A DNA stretch of 10,025 nucleotides from JBBQXY01 sp051004815. GTDB lineage: Bacteria; Chloroflexota; Ktedonobacteria; Ktedonobacterales; Ktedonobacteraceae. The position numbers were made by a program, and so were the translations under genes. Of the stretch, positions 1 through 6,500 are shown in pieces. Positions within the stretch are counted from its first letter, which is position 1. Every line of letters begins with the position of its first letter. Under the pieces are notes generated by a model. It saw nothing but the letters and a program-made list of their open reading frames with translations, searched no databases and was not told where the DNA came from. The stretch covers positions 1 to 10,025 of the forward strand of contig JBPCJY010000151.1 in NCBI GenBank assembly GCA_051004815.1. The letters run 5' to 3'.

Positions 1-37
1 GCGAAAACGAAAGAAATTGCGAGAGGTGGAAGGGAAA

Positions 38-71
38 GGGGGCATCACGGGGTGGGGGGGGTGGCAAGGGG
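38..71 (+). other. G-rich tract, candidate G-quadruplex
   Basis: Four G runs lie within 34 bases: 38-42 (5 G), 49-52 (4 G), 54-61 (8 G) and 68-71 (4 G). The loops are 6, 1 and 6 bases, so the stretch satisfies the usual G3+N1-7 quadruplex pattern. It begins about 45 bases past the stop codon of the leftmost gene, with the G-rich strand being the template for that gene. No hairpin followed by a T run is visible after that gene, so the tract may affect transcription 3' ends. That role is inference; the G runs themselves are seen directly. Confidence 0.5.
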
Positions 72-116
72 CGGCTATCCTCTTTTTCCAATCCCGCTCA
101 TGATATGGGGAAGACA

Positions 117-1265
117 CTAACCCGATACCGTAAAGCCATCCGTAAACTTCCCAGTGACATTCGCAAAATGCATGGTCAAGCGCGTGGAAGTGATCGTAAA
201 TTGAGACACGCCCCAGCTCTGATTAATATTAGATCCCATCCAGTTCCGAAAGTAGTTGATCTTGGGATCGGAAGTGGTGTCAATAGCAAGTAGCGGAGTT
301 GTTCCCCCTGTCCCGCTCACAACAATCACTGAACCAGCACCTTTAGACATATGGGTCGAAGCATTGACGACGCAGTGGGCATTATAGGATGTAATAGGCA
401 GCACTGGACATGCGCTATTGAGAGCAAGCTGTTTGCTGGCCTGATAGTTATGCTTCTGGGCCTGCAAGATCAGATCGACGTGCTTGCTAAGCAAGAGATC
501 GAGTAAATCTTGACTTGCGCAGGATGTACTATCGATGACGAAGCAATATTGATGCATGGCCACGATAATCCAGTGGATGTGGGCAGTTCTTGCAGTGTCG
601 ATGGCATTTGCTACCCAATTATAATCAGCGTCCCCTTTGCCGTAACTATAGCCGCTCAGCACCTCACTGGGCGTAACCAGAATGATACGAGCCAGGGGAG
701 ACTGCTGTGGATAATCGAAATAATATTGTTTGGCATAGGTGCCTGTAATTTTGCCAATGTGGTTAGGCATGTTAGCCGCATAGGCATCTATCTGCGTATC
801 ATCGTGGCCTCCGGAGAGAACCTCGAAGGGAAAGTTGCTGGGCAGATGGCTTTTAGCATAAACACTCCATGCGACGGCACTGACGCTGGTGTTATAGCTG
901 AAATCTCCCACAGCCAGGTGAAAATTTATCTTTTTAGCAGCATACTGCTGCGCAATATAGTTCAGGTTCGCCGTTGTGTAGGTCGTTTGCCCATAATCGC
1001 CAGCCACCGTAAAGCCAAAACCAGGATCGACCTTTGGCGTTGCGGTTGCGGTAGGACTAGGAGCTGGGACCGTCCTGGTAGGTTTGATATGGCTTTGCAG
1101 CTGTGGTTCTTTGCTGTGATTGAGCGCGAATGCCGCAAGTACGCTTGCGGTCACAACTACAATCAGAAAAAGGGTGCTAAGGGAAAGGAGAAGGCGCATA
1201 CGCGGCCAGCCCTTTCCCCGGTTGTTAAATACTGTTTTCATAGGTCTTGCCATGTCCTTCTTCAT
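117..1265 (-). CDS. Membrane-anchored metallophosphoesterase-like protein (divergent active site)
   Basis: A 382-residue exported protein of the calcineurin-like (purple acid phosphatase-type) phosphoesterase fold; the substrate is unknown. A basic N-terminus precedes a hydrophobic segment (about residues 24-48, an uncleaved anchor or signal peptide) and a Pro/Thr-rich linker (about 60-80), so the domain should sit outside the membrane. The five metal-site blocks appear in order: GDYGQ (89-93), GDFSY (120-124), GGHD (152-155), MHQY (237-240) and AQKHNYQ (269-275), with GTGG at 318-321. The Asn of the canonical GNHD is Gly153 and the first His of GHxH is Gln270, so catalysis may be altered or lost. 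Four cysteines (241, 249, 286, 298) are shared with the upstream paralogue. The stop is TAG. The start is uncertain: the first ATG has no clear ribosome binding site, AAGGA lies only 1 base before the ATG at 1253, and a start at 1241 is also possible. It follows its paralogue by 107 bases and is probably co-transcribed with it. Confidence 0.75.
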   Translation of the reverse strand: MKKDMARPMKTVFNNRGKGWPRMRLLLSLSTLFLIVVVTASVLAAFALNHSKEPQLQSHIKPTRTVPAPSPTATATPKVDPGFGFTVAGDYGQTTYTTANLNYIAQQYAAKKINFHLAVGDFSYNTSVSAVAWSVYAKSHLPSNFPFEVLSGGHDDTQIDAYAANMPNHIGKITGTYAKQYYFDYPQQSPLARIILVTPSEVLSGYSYGKGDADYNWVANAIDTARTAHIHWIIVAMHQYCFVIDSTSCASQDLLDLLLSKHVDLILQAQKHNYQASKQLALNSACPVLPITSYNAHCVVNASTHMSKGAGSVIVVSGTGGTTPLLAIDTTSDPKINYFRNWMGSNINQSWGVSQFTITSTRLTMHFANVTGKFTDGFTVSG

Positions 1266-1283
1266 TCGACGTGATGAAGGCGA

Positions 1284-1341
1284 GCCTTGCCATTACATCT
1301 CTACTGCCATGAGCATGACGTACAGCATGGAGTGGCAAGGC
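1284..1341. repeat. Intergenic inverted repeat between the two phosphoesterase genes
   Basis: Arms gccttgcca (1284-1292) and tggcaaggc (1333-1341) are perfect 9-base complements. Inside them a second pair, ccatg (1307-1311) and catgg (1326-1330), can form a nested stem. A separate 6-base pair with a 2-base gap (tgagct 1351-1356, agctca 1359-1364) lies 8 bases after the stop of the upstream gene. Neither is followed by a T run on the minus strand, so they do not look like intrinsic terminators. They would fold in the mRNA just ahead of the leftmost gene's start and could affect its translation or the stability of the transcript. Confidence 0.45.
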
Positions 1342-1372
1342 ACCTCATAGTGAGCTCCAGCTCAGCTAATTG

Positions 1373-3124
1373 TTACGGTAGCAAATTTGCCTGGAAGGCA
1401 GTAAACGATACGGTCACTCCACTTTGGACGACAACATGCAGGCCGCTATTGCCAGTGGCCGCTAAGGAAGTATCTGTCGTAGTCGCCATCCAAGTACCTG
1501 GTTGCGTGCCACCCGTAGGCCAGGCACTTGCGGAGAGCGTGCTGCCTGTGATACTGAAAAGCAACGTGTATGAGGTTCCAACCGTTGCGGCAAAGGGAAC
1601 GCTCATTAGTTTGGTGGTGGTACCAGCGACCTTTTTTTCTATGGTAAGATTCGTGCCATCAATCAAGGCTTCATACCAATCCTGGCTATCGGTCCAACGC
1701 AAGACCGCGCCCATATTAGCATTGGTGAAGCTACTGATGGTGCCAGAGAATTGCACTTGAGTATCAATTGCGGGTGGCCCCAAGGTAGCATAATAGTTGT
1801 TACTCGTCGTGGCAGCTACTTGTCCAGCATTGCTTTTGATGGAAAACACCTTGTAGCTATTGGCATTGGCTCCCCACGTCTGCCCATCGGTGGCGTTTCC
1901 CCAGTAGGTCTGGTCGGAACGCGTGAAGTTGTCTTGCCCCAATGACGGCATTGGAGTGACCGAAGGTGATGCCGTTACAGATAGACTGGCGGTTGCCGTA
2001 GGAGTGACGGCACTATTCGAGATAGTAAAGCTATCCGAAAAGTTTCCTCCTGAGGTAGGAACGAATTGCTCGGTCAGTTGTGTCGGAGAAATCGAAAATT
2101 GTGAGATGCCCCAGGTGACATTATTCGTGGGCGTCGAGGTTCTAAAGTAAGCATATTTGGGATCAGACGTGTTAATGGCGAGTTGGGAAGCTCCTCCAGT
2201 ACCTGTTACCATGATGACGGAACCCTTACCCTGGGTCATGTTATTGGTAGAATCGACGACACAATTGGCGTTGTAACTGGTAGCGTTCAGGGTCGGACAG
2301 GTCGTGCTATTGAGGGCTAACTGTTTGCTGGCCTGGTAGTTATGTTTCTGCGCTTGCATAATCAGGTCAACATGCTCGTTGAGCAGCAAATCCAACAATT
2401 GCTGATTTAAACATTTAGCAGTGCCGATCACAAAGCAGTATTCATGCATCCCCACGATCACCCAGGGAATCACAGGATGTGAGCAGTTGGTAATGTTAAC
2501 ACATCGTGCATCTTCGATGGTACTTTTAACCCAGTTGTAATCGACTCCGCCTTGATTGTAGTTGTAGGTGTAGCCAGGTATCGTCTGATTCGGTGAAAGC
2601 ATAATGAAGCGGGCCAGCGGAGCACTCGGAGGATAATCAAAAGAGTATTCCTGGCCATAGGCGCATGCTGGGCAATTCGTCGAGATATTTCCGAGATGAT
2701 CTGGGAGATCAGCCTCATAGGTGCTAATCTGGCTACTATCGTGGCGACCGTCAACAATCTCAAAAGGAAAGTTGGCCGGGAGGTTGCTTTTCGCGTAAGT
2801 GCTCCACGCATTAGCCACAGCAGGGGTGACCTTGGAAACATAGCTGTAATCGCCAAGGCCCACATTAAAACTGATCTGATTAGCAGTATACAACTGTGAA
2901 ATCTTTTGCAGGTTCTTCGTCGTTGCGGCGGTTTGGTCGTAATCGCCTGTATAAGTAAAGCCGAAACTTCCAGAAGCCAGGGCATTGCTGGCTCTGGTGG
3001 GATGAGTGACAGCAAAAAAAACGCTTCCAATCATCAGGGTAAGCAGCAAAAGGCTGGCAAGAGAAGAAATATAGTGGGAGTGAGTTATGTTGTTTTTGGG
3101 TTTGTTGTGAAATTCTGCTGACAT
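1373..3124 (-). CDS. Secreted metallophosphoesterase-like protein with C-terminal concanavalin-like domain
   Basis: A 583-residue exported two-domain protein. A signal peptide or anchor (hydrophobic about 17-40, possible cleavage near residue 50) leads into a phosphoesterase-fold domain (about 53-370). Its blocks are GDYDQ (60-64), GDYSY (91-95), GRHD (126-129), MHEY (226-229) and AQKHNYQ (258-264), with GTGG at 308-311. As in the downstream paralogue, two usual metal ligands are replaced: Asn of GNHD by Arg127 and the first His of GHxH by Gln259. A Thr/Ser/Pro linker (370-395) joins a domain (396-583) opening with DNFTRSDQTYWG and resembling LamG/DUF1080-type concanavalin-like jelly-rolls, which often bind carbohydrate. 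Eight cysteines in the phosphoesterase domain, four of them in two insertions (151/154 and 208/214) absent from the paralogue, suggest disulfides. AGGAAGGG lies 10 bases before the ATG and supports this start; the stop is TAA. Substrate and activity are unknown. Confidence 0.78.
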   Translation of the reverse strand: MSAEFHNKPKNNITHSHYISSLASLLLLTLMIGSVFFAVTHPTRASNALASGSFGFTYTGDYDQTAATTKNLQKISQLYTANQISFNVGLGDYSYVSKVTPAVANAWSTYAKSNLPANFPFEIVDGRHDSSQISTYEADLPDHLGNISTNCPACAYGQEYSFDYPPSAPLARFIMLSPNQTIPGYTYNYNQGGVDYNWVKSTIEDARCVNITNCSHPVIPWVIVGMHEYCFVIGTAKCLNQQLLDLLLNEHVDLIMQAQKHNYQASKQLALNSTTCPTLNATSYNANCVVDSTNNMTQGKGSVIMVTGTGGASQLAINTSDPKYAYFRTSTPTNNVTWGISQFSISPTQLTEQFVPTSGGNFSDSFTISNSAVTPTATASLSVTASPSVTPMPSLGQDNFTRSDQTYWGNATDGQTWGANANSYKVFSIKSNAGQVAATTSNNYYATLGPPAIDTQVQFSGTISSFTNANMGAVLRWTDSQDWYEALIDGTNLTIEKKVAGTTTKLMSVPFAATVGTSYTLLFSITGSTLSASAWPTGGTQPGTWMATTTDTSLAATGNSGLHVVVQSGVTVSFTAFQANLLP

Positions 3125-3134
3125 CTAAGGGGAT

Positions 3135-3142
3135 CCCTTCCT
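3135..3142 (-). promoter_or_regulatory. Ribosome binding site of the two-domain phosphoesterase gene
   Basis: The minus strand reads AGGAAGGG, ending 10 bases before the ATG at 3124. It is a good Shine-Dalgarno match and supports the annotated start. Confidence 0.6.
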
Positions 3143-3153
3143 AATAGGCTATA

Positions 3154-3183
3154 TTCATACGGTCTACAAGCTCAGCTGTTCAA
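3154..3183 (-). promoter_or_regulatory. Weak candidate promoter for the phosphoesterase pair
   Basis: On the minus strand TTGAAC (3183-3178) and TATGAA (3159-3154) are 18 bases apart, each matching 4 of 6 consensus sigma-70-type positions. The position leaves a short 5' leader before the ribosome binding site. This is the best pair I found near the gene, but such matches arise by chance. Confidence 0.25.
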
Positions 3184-3429
3184 ACGCGTGTAACCCATGC
3201 ACTTTGTTATCTTTGTCTCTCCACCATGCTAAGCTTTATAAAGAGTCAGGTATATGTCGATGTCTCAATGCTGCGAACGGGGTTTATGGGACAAATGAAA
3301 CGTAACTACCCATAAAGAGTATACAAGACACAGTTCTTGAAAGAGCAGTGTACCGTAGTTGAGATTGGGTTATAAAGTGGGTAAGTATGTAACATTTTCT
3401 TAACCTGTTTTTGCGAATGGAGCAAAAGG

Positions 3430-3488
3430 CTGTGAGTTAAGGACAAAGATGCCCCCTGTTGACATCATAAGAAGTTCCTTTCTCACAG
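3430..3488 (-). terminator. Terminator-like hairpin downstream of the NRPS
   Basis: On the minus strand ctgtgag (3488-3482) pairs with ctcacag (3436-3430). After a 1- by 2-base internal loop, AAGGA can pair with TCCTT, giving a 7+5 bp stem with a large loop. It is followed by CCTTTTGC, only a short T tract. It lies about 40-95 bases after the NRPS stop, where a terminator is expected, but the long loop and weak T tract make it a poor intrinsic terminator. Confidence 0.3.
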
Positions 3489-3496
3489 TTTTCATC

Positions 3497-3559
3497 AGCA
3501 CAAGCAATGAACGGGTTAGATACGTTCACACCCGTTCATGCTCTATCGTTGCTTGTGCT
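3497..3559. repeat. 20-bp interrupted inverted repeat spanning the NRPS stop codon
   Basis: The 20-base arm at 3497-3516 is the exact complement of two 10-base blocks on the other side, 3530-3539 and 3550-3559, separated by 10 unpaired bases (3540-3549). The central loop is 13 bases (3517-3529) and contains the TGA stop (3528-3526). In the NRPS mRNA the last ten codons fall mostly in the 5' arm and the 3' arm lies in the untranslated region. No T run follows, so it is not a classical intrinsic terminator. It may protect the 3' end of the transcript or be a relic of a template-switch event. Confidence 0.7.
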
Positions 3560-6500
3560 TCCAGCAGATAGGCATTCAAACGCTCAGCAAGCAGGGGAAG
3601 ATTTTCGTTGCCATACATCACATGGATGCCAGGAAAGACCTGTTCCTCGACCTCTTTCGCCCCGGATACGGTGCGCCAATTGCTGCTGCGTGCATCCGCC
3701 TCGTTGGACCATAAGAGGGTGAGCTTGCCAGGGTACGGGCCAGGGACATAGTTGCCTGCAACCCATCGGTAGATGCCGAACCAGTTGTAGCGCAGAGCTT
3801 CCACGCTGGGGAACAGTGCTTGACGCACCCGCTGTCCCAAACCCCTACGGCCCGCTTTGCTCTGAGACGCCGTCTGCTCGCTCGTTTTCACGCCAGCCAC
3901 TTCCCTGGCGCGTTTGCGGAAGGACGGGACGCGCAGGTAGATATAGCGCAAGAACCAGTTGACCTGTTGCTCCTGCCCCAGCCCCAGTAGTTTCCCACAG
4001 CGCGTGATGGTCGTGCGAATCTGTCGGTACGAGGAAGGCGTCCCCATATCGAGCGCGACGAGCAGAGCGACCGTCTGCCCACACGCGTGCAGTTGCCGGG
4101 CCATTTCGTAGGCGAGCAACCCCCCGTTGCACCAGCCGCCCAGCAGATACGGCCCCTCCGGCTGCACCGCCCGCATGGCGTGGATATGAGCGGCGGCCAT
4201 CTCCTCTAACGGGGGAGGAACCGCCAATCCCTCGAAACGATAGGGTTCCAGGGTATAGAAAGGTTGCTCCTTGCTCAGGTGTTCGGCCAGGTTCAGACAA
4301 TACAAGCCGCCCCCGTGCCAATCACCATGCAAAAAGAAGAAAGGCCGCCTGCTTCCGTCGGCTTGAACCGTGACTACCCTGGTTCGTGTGTCAGCCTCCT
4401 CTTTGCCGCGAGCAGCGTCATCCTTCAACAGAGCATCGGCGAGGTGATGGATGGTTGCGCCCGCGAAGAGCGTAGCTAGCGGCAGTTTCTTGCCACAGAC
4501 CTGCTCAATGCGATTGACCATCCGTGCGGCCAATAACGAATGGCCACCTAACGAGAAGAAGTCGTCCTGCATGCCAATCGGCTTCACCCCTAACAGGTCT
4601 TCCCAGATGTGCTGCAGCTGATAATGGATTGTCAGAGTTGGAGCTACGAAGGCTTCTGTCTCACTTCTGATTCGTTCGGGTGCTGGCAAAGCACGCTTAT
4701 CTATCTTGCCATTGGGTGTCAGTGGCAGTGCCTCTAACAAGACAAAAGCGGAGGGTACCATGTATGCCGGTACCTGTTTCTTCAGATAGCTCTGTAGCTC
4801 AGCATCTGTGCTTGTTTGCCATTCATGGAGGACTATGTAGGCTACCAGGTACTTTTCACCGGGTACATCCTCACGCACGACAACCAAAGCGGATAGCACA
4901 GCGGGATGGTTACTCAGCATCGCCTGAATCTCGCCCAATTCGATGCGAAAGCCCCGAATTTTGACTTGATCGTCAACACGGCCAAGAAACTCAATGTTCC
5001 CATCAGGAAGATAGCGTGCCAGGTCTCCCGTTCTGTACATGCGTCCGCCGCATTCAGTAGTGAAAGGGTTGGCGATGAACTTTTCCGCGGTTAACTCTGG
5101 TCGGTTCAAATAGCCGCGTGTAACACTAGCACCGCCGATATACAATTCGCCAGCTACTCCGATGGGGACAGGGTGTTGGTACTTATCGAGCAGGTAGACC
5201 TGTGTATTGCCAATAGGACGCCCCATGGGCGCTGTTGTGTAGGTAAGCTTGCCCTGGTCTTTCTGCACGCGGTAAGTCAATACCCCGACAGCAGTCTCTG
5301 TGGGACCATAATGGTTGAAAATGGTACAGTCGGGGAATAGGCTTTGCAGTTTGTTTACCCATTCCCAAGAAAAAGCTTCCCCACCTATGATCAGCCGTTG
5401 CCGTGGCATGATGCGCCCTGTTTGAGACGAAGCCAGTAAGGCTGAGAGATGAGAAGGAGTGATTTTGAGACAATCAATTGCGTGCCTGCTGAAGTAATCC
5501 TCCAACGCGTGATGGTCGATGGCTCGCTCCCGCGAGACTATATGCAGACATCCACCTGTACACAAGCAAGGAAAGATAGCCGTGTTACCCAAATCCGTCG
5601 CCAGCGAAGAAACAGTGGCAAAGCTGCTGCCAGCGGAGATATCTAGTCGCTGCACAACCCCATTCAGGTAATTTGCTAGTTGCCTATGTTCAATAGTTAC
5701 CCCTTTTGGTTTTCCCGTAGAGCCTGATGTATAGATCACATAAACGGCGTTCTCACCCTTTACCTCACTGGATGCGTTCGCTTTACTCATCTGAGCAATG
5801 TCATTCCAGTCTGTATCCATACAGATGACATGAGCATTGTGTTCAGGGAGCTTAGGCACCAATGACTGCTGTGTTACCAGTACAGACACCTGTGCATCAG
5901 CAAGCATAAAGCCAAGGCGCTCGCTTGGAAAGGTAGGGTCCAGTGGCACATATGCTCCACCCGCCTTGAGGATGCCCAGCAGTGCCACCATCATTTCCAG
6001 GGAACGCTCCATATAGAGACCTACCAGCACCTCTGGCCCCACTTCCATCTGTTGCAGGAAATGCGCAAGCTGGTTCGCCTTCGTATTAAGCTCTTGATAC
6101 GTCAGGTACACGTTCTCAAAGGCCAGGGCATGTGCATAGGGAGTCCGCTCAACTTGAGTTTCGAAAAGCTGATGAACACACTGAAGGTCTGAATATTCGG
6201 TTGCGGTGGCGTTCCATTGCACCAATAGTTGGTGACGCTCCGCCTCAGTCAAGAGGGGCAACTCGGAAAGCTGCTGCTCAGGATGAGTTACGATACCCTC
6301 TAACAGTATCTGCCAATGCTCTGCCATGCGAGCAATAGTAGTCTCATCAAACAGATCGGTGTTGTACTCGAAACGACAGCGCAAACCTTCCGGTCGATCT
6401 TGCAATCCGAGATGCAGATCGAATTTGGCAGTCTCTGTCTCGATATCCATTTGATCGATGCTCCACCCTTCGGACGGAGTGGATACGATAGGTTCAAAGA

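Larger units (their letters stand above)
3143..3496. other. Intergenic region after the NRPS, no gene seen
   Basis: I see no convincing coding frame here. The stretch is AT-richer than the NRPS gene. It contains an 8-base perfect inverted repeat, tttatggg (3283-3290) and cccataaa (3309-3316), with an 18-base loop; a 10-base palindrome ctttataaag (3234-3243); and on the minus strand GTTAAG and GTTACA 11 bases apart (3404-3388). It should hold the 3' end of the NRPS transcript and the promoter of the phosphoesterase pair. Confidence 0.5.

Noticed and set aside
510..1274. 254-codon open frame on the plus strand opposite the membrane-anchored phosphoesterase
   Set aside because: It lies entirely antisense to a gene with clear family motifs, and its translation has no domain-like character.
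2470..3030. 186-codon minus-strand frame inside the two-domain phosphoesterase gene
   Set aside because: It overlaps the phosphoesterase core in another frame. The overlapped frame carries the conserved GD, GDxxY and GRHD blocks and a signal sequence, so this one is a shadow.
3459..3464. TTGACA on the plus strand as a -35 element
   Set aside because: No -10-like sequence lies 16-18 bases downstream and no plus-strand gene follows.
3526..4430. Possible epimerisation or terminal reductase domain at the end of the NRPS
   Set aside because: The sequence after the carrier domain has an alpha/beta-hydrolase elbow and triad, so it is a thioesterase; no epimerase or NAD-binding motifs are visible.
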